A stretch of 7,165 nucleotides of DNA from Pseudomonadota bacterium (GCA_963205465.1 CAUJKG010000002.1:1-7165); one strand, 5' to 3'; shown: positions 1 through 5,455, numbered from the stretch's first letter. Program-made: numbers and translations. Notes: generated by a model not told the origin, from the letters alone.

Positions 1-441
1 GGTGATGCCGGCGAAGGTCGCCTGGAAGCAGACGAAAATCAGTTCCGGAATGGCGACGCCCACCGAGAAGGTGCCGCCCGGCGATTCAGCCGTGACGCCC
101 GAGAGGAAGGCCTTCGAGAAGCCGCCGATGAAATCGGAGCCGCCGGTGAAGGCGAGCGAATATCCGTAGAGGAAGTAGATCACGAAGGCGACGACGACCG
201 CGTAGAACACCTGCATCAGCATCGAGAGCATGTTCTTCGAGCGGACGAGGCCGCCGTAGAACAGCGCGAGGCCGGGCACGGTCATTACGAGCACGACGAT
301 GGTCGCGACCATCATCCAGGTGGTGTCGCCCTTGTTGATCGTCGGGGCGGCAGGGGCAGTCTGCGCCAGAGCCGGCTCGGCGAAGAAGGCCGCCGCCGCC
401 AGCGCGGCAAGGCCCGCGCCAATGAGCTTCTTGAACGTCAT
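1..441 (-). CDS. amtB: Ammonium transporter AmtB, N-terminal part (3' end beyond left edge)
   Basis: Inner-membrane channel of the Amt/Rh family that conducts ammonium and is blocked by GlnK when nitrogen is plentiful. The first 147 codons are visible. Residues 1-26 look like a cleavable signal peptide: two lysines near the start, an Ala-rich core and an ALA-Q cleavage site. The first membrane helix (about 43-65) ends in the family hallmark GLALFYGGLVRSKN. A second helix spans about 76-96 and is followed by YGYSLAF. A third begins around 131, where FQATFAGIT places Phe143 at the position of the outer Phe gate (Phe107 in E. coli AmtB). The pore histidines and the rest of the channel lie off the window. 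The gene starts 40 bases after the glnK stop, in the usual glnK-amtB order, so the two are probably cotranscribed. The ATG at 441 has a GGAG ribosome site at a suitable distance. Confidence 0.96.
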   Translation of the reverse strand, partial: MTFKKLIGAGLAALAAAAFFAEPALAQTAPAAPTINKGDTTWMMVATIVVLVMTVPGLALFYGGLVRSKNMLSMLMQVFYAVVVAFVIYFLYGYSLAFTGGSDFIGGFSKAFLSGVTAESPGGTFSVGVAIPELIFVCFQATFAGIT

Positions 442-442
442 G

Positions 443-454
443 GGAGAATTCTCC
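443..454 (-). promoter_or_regulatory. Perfect 12-bp palindrome holding the amtB ribosome binding site
   Basis: GGAGAATTCTCC reads the same on both strands and ends one base before the amtB ATG. Its upstream half is the only good Shine-Dalgarno match for amtB. In mRNA it could fold as GGAG/CTCC around an AATT loop and partly mask that site. Only the symmetry and position are seen; any regulatory role is inferred, and four base pairs make a weak hairpin. Confidence 0.4.
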
Positions 455-481
455 GTCACATATCTATGAAGGTTGCGGGGA

Positions 482-820
482 TCAGAGCGCATCGGCGTTC
501 TGTTCGCCGGTGCGGATGCGCACCGCTTGATCGATCGAGAAGACGAAAATCTTTCCGTCGCCGATCTGGCCGGTTTTGGCGGCTCCGGTGATTGCGTCGA
601 TCACCGGCTTGACCTGATCGGTCGCGACCGCGACTTCGATCTTGAGTTTGGGAAGGAAGTTCACCGCGTATTCAGCGCCGCGGTAAATTTCGGTGTGACC
701 CTTCTGTCTTCCGTAGCCTTTGACCTCGGTTACGGTCAGTCCGTGTACGCCGATGCTGGTCAGCGCATCGCGCACTTCCTCCAGCTTGAACGGCTTGATG
801 ATGGCCATGACGATCTTCAT
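482..820 (-). CDS. glnK: Nitrogen regulatory PII protein GlnK
   Basis: Small trimeric cytoplasmic signal protein that binds ATP/ADP and 2-oxoglutarate and docks on AmtB to close it. The 112-residue product has the standard PII length. It starts MKIVMAIIKPFKLEEVRDAL, the typical N-terminus. Around the T-loop, GYGRQKG (35-41) leads into TEIYRGAEY, with Tyr51 as the uridylylation site. The C-terminal signature TGQIGDGKIFV lies at 83-93. An upstream in-frame ATG at 853 would add 11 residues foreign to the family; the ATG at 820 is preferred because it gives the canonical start and has AGGA a few bases upstream. Placement directly before amtB argues for GlnK rather than GlnB, although PII sequences alone do not separate the two reliably. 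A sigma-54-type promoter about 110 bases upstream suggests nitrogen-limited expression. Confidence 0.96.
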   Translation of the reverse strand: MKIVMAIIKPFKLEEVRDALTSIGVHGLTVTEVKGYGRQKGHTEIYRGAEYAVNFLPKLKIEVAVATDQVKPVIDAITGAAKTGQIGDGKIFVFSIDQAVRIRTGEQNADAL

Positions 821-928
821 GTGGTTCCTGTCCCCCAGTGGCGCCGGAGACAAGGAGCTGCCACCGGACTTGCTGATCGGACTTCACGCACGGGAAATTG
901 CTCCCGCTGGCGAGTCGGGAGCTCTCTA

Positions 929-945
929 ATCAAGGGCCGTGCCAG
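929..945 (-). promoter_or_regulatory. Sigma-54 (-24/-12) promoter for glnK-amtB
   Basis: Read on the minus strand the element is CTGGCACGGCCCTTGATT. It matches the RpoN consensus TGGCAC-N5-TTGC at the -24 box exactly and has correct spacing; the one departure is A for C in the -12 dinucleotide. Transcription would begin near base 918 and leave a leader of about 98 bases before the glnK ATG. Location in front of glnK, a classic NtrC/RpoN target, strengthens the call. The imperfect -12 box could mean a weaker promoter. Confidence 0.65.
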
Positions 946-969
946 ACTGGGTGCGCTGCGGGAATCGCT

Positions 970-995
970 TGAGTCGCAAGGACTTGGCTGACTCA
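970..995. repeat. Inverted repeat TGAGTC-N14-GACTCA
   Basis: Two perfect 6-base arms at 970-975 and 990-995 lie just upstream of the glnK -24 box. The arm spacing puts the centres two helical turns apart (20 bp), compatible with a dimeric protein site on one DNA face. No known operator is recognised, and chance occurrence in an intergenic stretch cannot be excluded. Confidence 0.35.
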
Positions 996-1010
996 GAAAT
1001 AAGCAGCTTC

Positions 1011-1033
1011 CCGGGAAAGCCGTATTTCCCCGG
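1011..1033. repeat. Inverted repeat CCGGGAAA / TTTCCC(C)CGG
   Basis: Six perfect pairs (GGGAAA/TTTCCC) around a 6-base loop extend to eight pairs with one bulged C. It lies between the NtrC-like dyad and the glnK promoter. It could be a protein site or a stem-loop in the tesB trailer. It is not followed by a T-run on either strand, so it is not a standard intrinsic terminator. Confidence 0.35.
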
Positions 1034-1038
1034 CTGAG

Positions 1039-1055
1039 TGCCTATAAATTAGGCA
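1039..1055. promoter_or_regulatory. 17-bp A/T-centred dyad, candidate NtrC enhancer site
   Basis: TGCCTATAAATTAGGCA has perfect 6-base arms around a 5-base A/T core. It shares the 17-bp length and the TGC...GCA ends of the classical NtrC site (TGCACC-N5-GGTGCA), though the inner arm bases differ. Its centre is about 130 bases upstream of the predicted glnK transcription start, a normal distance for an enhancer acting on sigma-54 polymerase. Assignment to NtrC is inference from context and shape; a different dimeric regulator could bind it. Confidence 0.5.
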
Positions 1056-1064
1056 ACTGTACCG

Positions 1065-1089
1065 CGGCTGCCTGATCCGCGATCAGCCG
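1065..1089 (-). terminator. Nested stem-loop downstream of tesB, possible weak terminator
   Basis: Two alternative stems overlap here: CTGATC/GATCAG around a 3-base loop (1072-1086), and CGGCTG/CAGCCG as outer arms (1065-1089). It lies 26 bases past the tesB stop, so it could end the tesB transcript before the glnK promoter. There is no U-run after it in the tesB direction. The opposite strand has TTTT directly after the stem, but no gene ends there. Confidence 0.3.
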
Positions 1090-1115
1090 TTTTGAATGCC
1101 GGATAGGCGAAGGGG

Positions 1116-1997
1116 CTAGGACGTCTTCTTCTGGAAGTTCGGATCTTTCCTCCGAATCAGCCCTTCCTGCGCGACCGAAGCGACCAAGGTGCCGTCGCGT
1201 GTGAAAAACTGGCCGCGCGAAAAGCCGCGGGCGTTATTCGCGTTGGGCGAATCCTGCGAATAGAGAATCCATTCGTCGGCCCGGAACGGGCGGTGAAACC
1301 AGAGCGCGTGATCGAGGCTGGCCGGCTGAATCGAGCGGGAAAAAACCGACTTTCCATGCGGAATGAGTGCAGCGTCGAGTAGCCCCATGTCGGAGGCATA
1401 AGCCAGCACGCAGCGGTGAATCACCGGATCATCGGGTAGCGGCGCCAACGACTTCATCCAGACGTTGAATGTGGGCTCGCGATAGTCCTTCGAGAGGTAG
1501 CGCATGTATTCGACCGGCCGCAGCTCGATCGGGCGCTCGCGCTCGTAATATTTGCGCACGGCCTCGGGCAGCATCGGCATGACTTTCTCGCGGATGTCCT
1601 TCTCGCTCGCGAGTTCCTCGGGCATCGGCACCTTCGGCATCACCGCTTGATGCTCGTAACCTTCCTCGACCTTGTGGAAGGAAACGCCCATGGAAAAGAT
1701 CGCTTCGCCGTGCTGGATCGCTTTCACCCAGCGCGTGGTGAAGCTGCCGCCGTCGCGGATGCGGTCGACTTCATAGACGATCGGTACTTTTGGATCGCCG
1801 CCCAGCAGAAAATAAGCATGCAGCGAATGACACTGCCGGTCCGGCACCGTGCGATAGGCCGCGACCAGCGCCTGCCCGATCACCTGCCCGCCAAAGACGC
1901 GCGTGAAGGCATCCTTCGGCGAATAACCCCGAAACAGGTTCACCTCGATGGATTCGAGATCGAGGACTTCGAGCAGCGTTTTGACCGCTTTGGTCAT
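1116..1997 (-). CDS. tesB: Acyl-CoA thioesterase II
   Basis: Double-hotdog hydrolase that splits fatty acyl-CoA into free acid and CoA in the cytoplasm. At 293 residues it is close to the roughly 286 of E. coli TesB. The first hotdog contains FRGYSPKDAFTRVFGGQVIGQAL (shown by its ends at 22 and 44) and SLHAYFLLGGD (58-68). The second contains YASDMGLLDAAL, then SLDHALWFHRPF, then AQEGLIRR. Asp203, Ser227 and Gln277 fall at the catalytic-triad positions (Asp204, Thr228, Gln278 in E. coli, recalled from family knowledge); Ser for Thr is a conservative change also found in peroxisomal ACOT8. The frame stays open upstream to 2399, but that part is antisense to the hydroxylase gene. Two starts compete: ATG at 2012 without a ribosome site, and ATG at 1997 preceded by AAGG. 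The latter is chosen. It diverges from the hydroxylase gene. Confidence 0.93.
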   Translation of the reverse strand: MTKAVKTLLEVLDLESIEVNLFRGYSPKDAFTRVFGGQVIGQALVAAYRTVPDRQCHSLHAYFLLGGDPKVPIVYEVDRIRDGGSFTTRWVKAIQHGEAIFSMGVSFHKVEEGYEHQAVMPKVPMPEELASEKDIREKVMPMLPEAVRKYYERERPIELRPVEYMRYLSKDYREPTFNVWMKSLAPLPDDPVIHRCVLAYASDMGLLDAALIPHGKSVFSRSIQPASLDHALWFHRPFRADEWILYSQDSPNANNARGFSRGQFFTRDGTLVASVAQEGLIRRKDPNFQKKTS

Positions 1998-2060
1998 CAA
2001 AAATACCTTCATGCAGGCGGCGGGTTGCCGGATCAGCCGTAGCGTACCTATCCTGCGGCC
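1998..2060. promoter_or_regulatory. Divergent promoter gap between tesB and the hydroxylase gene
   Basis: This 63-base gap must serve both genes. For the plus strand, TTGCCG (2025-2030) with a 17-base spacer leads to CTATCC (2048-2053), which would start transcription at or next to the hydroxylase ATG. For the minus strand, TTGTCC (2063-2068, inside the first hydroxylase codons) with a 16-base spacer leads to TACGCT (2041-2046). Both are weak matches to the housekeeping consensus and their -10 boxes nearly touch. No operator is recognised. Confidence 0.3.
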
Positions 2061-3287
2061 ATGGACAAGGGAATCACTGACAAGCCGCTCGATGTGGCCA
2101 TCGCGGGCGCGGGAATTGCGGGTACCGCTCTCGGCGTCGCGCTCGCGCAGACATTGGGCAGCCGTTTTGCCGTTGCGATTTTCGATCCCGCGCTCGGCGG
2201 CGATCCCGCGCGGGACGACCGGGTCGTTGCGATTGCGGGCGGCGCGCGCAAGCTTTTCGAAGCGATCGGGGTCTGGGAGCGGCTCGGCGAAGTGCAGCCG
2301 ATTCGCGCGATGGAAATTACCGACTCCAAATTGAACGACGCGGTGCGCCAGACTTTTCTCGAGTTCGCCGAGGAGGAAGACGAGGAGCCGCTCGCGCATA
2401 TGGTGGAAAACCGGGCGCTGATCTCAGCGCTCCGCGAGGCAGCACAAGAAACCGACATCGCGCTGGTCGAGAGCGGCATCGAGAGCTATGCGGCGGACGA
2501 GAGTTTCGCGCGTTTCAGCGCAGGCGGGAAAGCCTATCGGGCGCGTTTGCTCGCCGCGGCCGACGGCGCGCAATCCAAGCTGCGCACGCTCGCCAAGATT
2601 CAAAAAGTTTCGAGCGACTATGGCCAGTCCGGGATCGTCGCGACCATTGCACATGCGCGCCCGCATCTCGGCAAGGCCACGCAACATTTTCTGCCGAGCG
2701 GTTCGTTCGCGATCCTGCCGCTTGCCGGAAACAAGTCTTCCATCGTGTGGACGGAAGCGAGCGACGAAGCCAAACGCATCGTGGCATTGCCGCCTGCGGA
2801 ATTTCTTGCCGAACTCGAACTGCGCTTCGGTTTGCAACTCGGCGACCTCGAAGTGCTGTCGCCGCCGCGCGCTTATCCTTTGCAGATTTCGATCGCGCGC
2901 TCTTTCATCGGCAACCGGCTTGCGCTGGTTGGCGACGCGGCACATGTGATTCATCCGCTGGCCGGGCAGGGACTCAATATGGGTCTGCGGGACGTCGCGG
3001 CGCTTGCCGAATGTATCGCAGACAATGCGCGGCTCGGCCTCGATCCCGGTTCGCCCGAAGTGCTCGCGCGCTACCAGCGCTGGCGGCGTGCGGATACGGT
3101 GGCGATGGGATTTGCGACCGATAGCCTCAACCGGCTGTTCGCGAACAGTTCGACGCCGCTGAAATATCTGCGCGATCTCGGTCTCGGGCTGGTCGACCGT
3201 GCGCCGTCTCTGAAAAAATATTTCGCCCGCGAGGCGGCCGGCCTCACGGGCGATGTTCCGAAACTTCTGCGCGGCGACTTTATCTAG
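2061..3287 (+). CDS. FAD-dependent ubiquinone-biosynthesis hydroxylase (UbiH/UbiF/COQ6 family)
   Basis: Class A flavoprotein monooxygenase expected to hydroxylate the aromatic ring of a polyprenylated ubiquinone precursor using O2 and reduced FAD. The 408-residue length is normal for the family. The Rossmann dinucleotide motif GAGIAG is at 16-21. The DG motif region AAADGAQSKLR covers 165-175. The second FAD motif GDAAHVIHPLAGQGLNMGLRD covers 291-311 and includes the UbiH/COQ6 signature. The C-terminal part (about 350-408) is the helical tail usual for these enzymes. Alphaproteobacteria often carry UbiL or UbiH paralogues with different ring positions; sequence inspection does not tell which carbon is hydroxylated, so no symbol is given. 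The ATG at 2061 has no Shine-Dalgarno sequence. A run of acidic residues (EEEDEE, 104-109) stands out. The gene converges on the Trm112-like gene with a 2-base gap. Confidence 0.9.
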   Translation: MDKGITDKPLDVAIAGAGIAGTALGVALAQTLGSRFAVAIFDPALGGDPARDDRVVAIAGGARKLFEAIGVWERLGEVQPIRAMEITDSKLNDAVRQTFLEFAEEEDEEPLAHMVENRALISALREAAQETDIALVESGIESYAADESFARFSAGGKAYRARLLAAADGAQSKLRTLAKIQKVSSDYGQSGIVATIAHARPHLGKATQHFLPSGSFAILPLAGNKSSIVWTEASDEAKRIVALPPAEFLAELELRFGLQLGDLEVLSPPRAYPLQISIARSFIGNRLALVGDAAHVIHPLAGQGLNMGLRDVAALAECIADNARLGLDPGSPEVLARYQRWRRADTVAMGFATDSLNRLFANSSTPLKYLRDLGLGLVDRAPSLKKYFAREAAGLTGDVPKLLRGDFI

Positions 3288-3293
3288 ATCTAG
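3284..3293. repeat. 10-bp palindrome joining two opposing stop codons
   Basis: CTAGATCTAG is self-complementary. Its plus strand holds the TAG stop of the hydroxylase (3285-3287) and its minus strand holds the TAG stop of the Trm112-like gene (3292-3290). No hairpin terminator with a T-run is visible on either side, so transcripts of the two genes probably overlap. Confidence 0.6.
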
Positions 3294-3490
3294 TCGATAA
3301 GCGGCCGCGCTTCTTCGGGAAGCATGATCGGAATGCCATCGCGGATCGGATAGACCAGCTTCGCCGAGCGCGACACCAGGACCTGTTTTTCCGCATCGTA
3401 TTCGAGCGGTCCCTTGCTCAAGGGACAAACGAGAATTTCCAGGAGCTTGGGGTCAACGGTGTGACGCTCGTTGTTCGTTGGTTTTTCCAA
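3290..3490 (-). CDS. Trm112-like (YcaR/UPF0434 family) protein
   Basis: Small protein of the Trm112 family. Eukaryotic and archaeal members activate methyltransferases; the bacterial role is poorly defined. The 66-residue product has the family core VDPKLLEILVCPLSKGPLEYD (12-32) and YPIRDGIPIMLPEEAR (47-62). Family members with a zinc knuckle have CPxC and a later Cys; here only Cys22 remains, with Ser25 and Ser40 at the other positions, so zinc binding is unlikely. No ATG or GTG is available in frame before the core; translation probably starts at the TTG at 3490, with GGAG about 11 bases upstream. It lies 52 bases after the LON-domain gene on the same strand and is probably its operon partner. 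Confidence 0.88.
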   Translation of the reverse strand: MEKPTNNERHTVDPKLLEILVCPLSKGPLEYDAEKQVLVSRSAKLVYPIRDGIPIMLPEEARPLID

Positions 3491-3542
3491 TTCGGGGGAC
3501 TCTCCAGGTTGGTGGGAAATCAGCCGCAGCTAAACGCGGATA

Positions 3543-4214
3543 TTACTGCAAGGTTCCGTTCTCGTCCGCCTCTCCGGCGGCAAGCGCAATTTCCGTAGCG
3601 GCGACAAGCAGTTGCGCTCGCACGCGCAGATCCGGCGCTTCCAGGAGCGCCTGCTTTTCGCGCACGCCGAAGGGCGACATCAGGGAAAGTCCATTGACGA
3701 GGGCTTCGGTCGGCGCCTGCGTGATCCCGGACCAGTCGGCCTCGATCGAATTTGCGGCGAGATAATTCGCAAGCGTCTTCAGAAGCGCATCGCGATCCAC
3801 CTCGTCCTCGCCCAGCCCCTGCACGAGATCGGAAGCGAAGTCGTTGTAGGACACTTTGCACTGCCGATAAGGGGTGCCGGCATCGACTTCCTCGACGATG
3901 CGAAAGCGCGCGACGCCAGTCAGGATGACTTGATAACGGCCGTCTCCACTCTCGCCGAAATTGGTGAGCCTGCCGGTGCAGCCCACCGCATAAAGCTGCG
4001 GCGTCTTGCTCAGGTTCTCTTCGGGCTCGTTCGGCTGGATCATGCCGATCACGCGATCGCCGCGGATGACGTCTTCGATCATCTGCAAATAGCGCGGTTC
4101 GAAAATATTGAGCGGCAGCTCGACCCGCGGCAACAACAACGCGCGCGGCAACGGGAACACCGGAATTACATCCGGAATATCCTGCAGCAGACGATATGGG
4201 TTGTTGATGGCCAT
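3543..4214 (-). CDS. Free-standing LON substrate-binding-domain protein
   Basis: The 223-residue product carries the N-terminal substrate-recognition domain of Lon protease but no AAA+ ATPase or Ser-Lys protease domain. The domain spans about residues 15-210. It opens with VIPVFPLPRALLLPRVELPL (16-35) followed by NIFEPRYLQMIEDVI, the typical first strands and helix. The middle has GCTGRLTNF (78-86) and GRYQVILTGVARFRI (92-106), also family-typical. The remainder is helical. There is no signal peptide, so it is presumably cytoplasmic. The biochemical role of stand-alone LON-domain proteins is not established; binding unfolded proteins or acting as a protease adaptor is inference. The start is the ATG at 4214, which begins MAINNPYR; the ribosome site is weak (GAAAAG). 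It lies 23 bases after the chaperedoxin stop, suggesting translation from the same mRNA. Confidence 0.9.
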   Translation of the reverse strand: MAINNPYRLLQDIPDVIPVFPLPRALLLPRVELPLNIFEPRYLQMIEDVIRGDRVIGMIQPNEPEENLSKTPQLYAVGCTGRLTNFGESGDGRYQVILTGVARFRIVEEVDAGTPYRQCKVSYNDFASDLVQGLGEDEVDRDALLKTLANYLAANSIEADWSGITQAPTEALVNGLSLMSPFGVREKQALLEAPDLRVRAQLLVAATEIALAAGEADENGTLQ

Positions 4215-4237
4215 GAAATGCTTTTCGTGCGTCGGTG

Positions 4238-5158
4238 TTACGAGAACAGCAGCGTGGAAAGTTTCTTGCGCCCGTCGACGGTGGCTTCGTCCATCGGGCC
4301 CCAGGCTTCGAAGAACTGCAGAAGCTGCTTGCGCGCGCCGTCCTCGTTCCACTTGCGGTCTTTCTTGATGATCGCGAGCAGATGTTCGGCGGCTTTGGCC
4401 TTTTCGCCTTTGGCGTTCAGTGCGAGCGCGAGATCGAAACGCGCCTGATGGTCGTTCGGGTCGGCCGCGACTTTCGCTTCGAGATCGCCTGCTTCGCCGC
4501 CGACTTTCTCGGCCTGTTCGGCGAGATCGAGCGCTGCTTTTGCTGCGGCAATCGCCGGCGCAACGGTCTTGTCCTTGGCGGCGTCGGCGGGAATGAGGGC
4601 GAAGGTTTCCTTCGCCTGTTCGATGTCGTTCGCGGCGAGATGACAGCGCACGAGACCGGCCAGCGCCCGTGCATTCGCGGGGTCATCGGTTAGTACTTCG
4701 GCGAAAAGCGAAGTTGCATCGTCGAATTCACTCGCCGCGAGTTTCGCTTCCGCCTCGTTGAGGAGTTCGGTCGCGGGATTGGTCTTTCCAGTGATCCGCT
4801 CGATGAAGGCTGTAACCTGGCCTTCGGGCAACGCGCCGACGAAGCCGTCGACCGGCTGGCCCTTGTCGAAGGCGAAGACGGCCGGGATCGACTGGATGCC
4901 AAGCTGACCCGCGATCTGCGGATGCTTGTCGATGTCCATCTTGACGAGCTTCACCGCGCCGCCGGCTGCGCGGACCGCTTTTTCGAGCACGGGGCCGAGC
5001 GCCTTGCAGGGCCCGCACCACTCCGCCCAGAAATCGACCAGAACCGGACGCTTCTTCGATTCCTCGATCACGTCCTTCATGAAGGTCTGGGTGGTGGTGT
5101 CGGAAATGACGTCGCCTGCGGCCGGTGCCGCGGCGCCGTTTCCAGCGTTCAACTCCAT
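4238..5158 (-). CDS. cnoX: Chaperedoxin CnoX (YbbN): thioredoxin domain plus TPR region
   Basis: Cytoplasmic protein combining a thioredoxin fold with a C-terminal tetratricopeptide-like helical region. E. coli CnoX/YbbN protects substrates from aggregation under oxidative chlorine stress and hands them to GroEL or DnaK. Here the thioredoxin domain spans about 20-124: VLVDFWAEWCGPCK (39-52) holds the redox motif with Cys48 and Cys51, and SIPAVFAF (90-97) has the cis-proline Pro92. Residues 128-306 are alpha-helical and rich in Ala and Glu, with repeat-like blocks around 130-160, 163-190 and 222-265, and the family-typical QLLQFFEAWG near 278-287. E. coli YbbN lacks a working CxxC, whereas this protein keeps it, as reported for Caulobacter CnoX, so disulfide exchange is likely too. 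The ATG at 5158 is chosen over the one at 5203 because GGGAG lies at good spacing and the extra residues look foreign. It is first in a cluster with the LON-domain and Trm112-like genes. Confidence 0.92.
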   Translation of the reverse strand: MELNAGNGAAAPAAGDVISDTTTQTFMKDVIEESKKRPVLVDFWAEWCGPCKALGPVLEKAVRAAGGAVKLVKMDIDKHPQIAGQLGIQSIPAVFAFDKGQPVDGFVGALPEGQVTAFIERITGKTNPATELLNEAEAKLAASEFDDATSLFAEVLTDDPANARALAGLVRCHLAANDIEQAKETFALIPADAAKDKTVAPAIAAAKAALDLAEQAEKVGGEAGDLEAKVAADPNDHQARFDLALALNAKGEKAKAAEHLLAIIKKDRKWNEDGARKQLLQFFEAWGPMDEATVDGRKKLSTLLFS

Positions 5159-5174
5159 AATTCGCTCCCGAAAA

Positions 5175-5223
5175 GCGCGTTTCGCGCCGAGGTTCCGGTC
5201 CATAGATGGGGCGCGGAGGCCCC
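5175..5223 (-). promoter_or_regulatory. Leader and promoter region of the chaperedoxin gene with two small hairpins
   Basis: GCGCG-TTT-CGCGC (5175-5187) begins 16 bases before the chaperedoxin ATG, directly beyond its ribosome site. GGGGC-N6-GCCCC (5208-5223) lies further upstream. Both arms are perfect in each case. A possible -10 box on the minus strand, CTATGG (5202-5207), lies between them but has no convincing -35 partner. A role in expression is inference, and GC-rich DNA forms such arms by chance. Confidence 0.25.
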
Positions 5224-5292
5224 GAAAGCAAATGGAAAGGGGTCGGGAGAGTGTTTCCGGGCCCTCGAACGAACCTTGGTCATTTTCAGGTG

Positions 5293-5321
5293 TTGCGTGC
5301 GGGAAGGCTTTTGCCTAGAAC
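5293..5321 (+). promoter_or_regulatory. Probable housekeeping promoter of the tRNA-Gly gene
   Basis: TTGCGT (5293-5298) is separated by exactly 17 bases from TAGAAC (5316-5321). Each hexamer shares four bases with the sigma-70 consensus. The implied start near 5328 leaves a short leader of about 37 bases before the tRNA. Position and spacing support it; it is not a perfect match. Confidence 0.45.
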
Positions 5322-5364
5322 CCCCGCTACCCGGTGGGCCTGACCAAGGTCTGCCAGTCCGGAT

Positions 5365-5439
<75 letters not shown>

Positions 5440-5455
5440 ATTTTCTTCAGAAAAT
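5440..5455. terminator. A/T-rich hairpin between tRNA-Gly and the yjbQ stop
   Basis: ATTTTC-TTCA-GAAAAT is a perfect 6-bp stem with a 4-base loop that begins at the first base after the tRNA CCA. The last stem base is also the final base of the yjbQ stop codon. It is symmetrical, so it could act for both converging transcripts, but the stem is A/T-rich and there is no separate T-run, so termination is uncertain. It could instead guide tRNA 3' processing. Confidence 0.35.

Noticed and set aside
473..991. 172-residue plus-strand open frame covering glnK and its upstream region
   Set aside because: It is antisense to a clear PII gene, has no family resemblance, and arises because high-GC codon usage leaves opposite frames open.
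1081..2040. Ten-base direct repeat GATCAGCCGT at 1081-1090 and 2031-2040 flanking tesB
   Set aside because: Considered as a transposition or integration footprint, but no mobile gene or terminal inverted repeats accompany it, and a similar GATCAGCCG occurs inside ggt; chance is adequate.
1998..2399. Possible 134-residue N-terminal extension of TesB
   Set aside because: The extension is antisense to the hydroxylase gene, is low-complexity Arg-rich sequence, and TesB family proteins begin near the ATG at 1997.
2424..3428. 334-residue minus-strand open frame opposite the ubiquinone hydroxylase
   Set aside because: It is rich in Arg, Gln and Ala without recognisable motifs and runs through two real genes with strong family signatures; a coding shadow.
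3612..4448. 278-residue plus-strand open frame opposite the LON-domain and chaperedoxin genes
   Set aside because: It crosses the boundary of two well-supported minus-strand genes and has no protein-like domain; a shadow.
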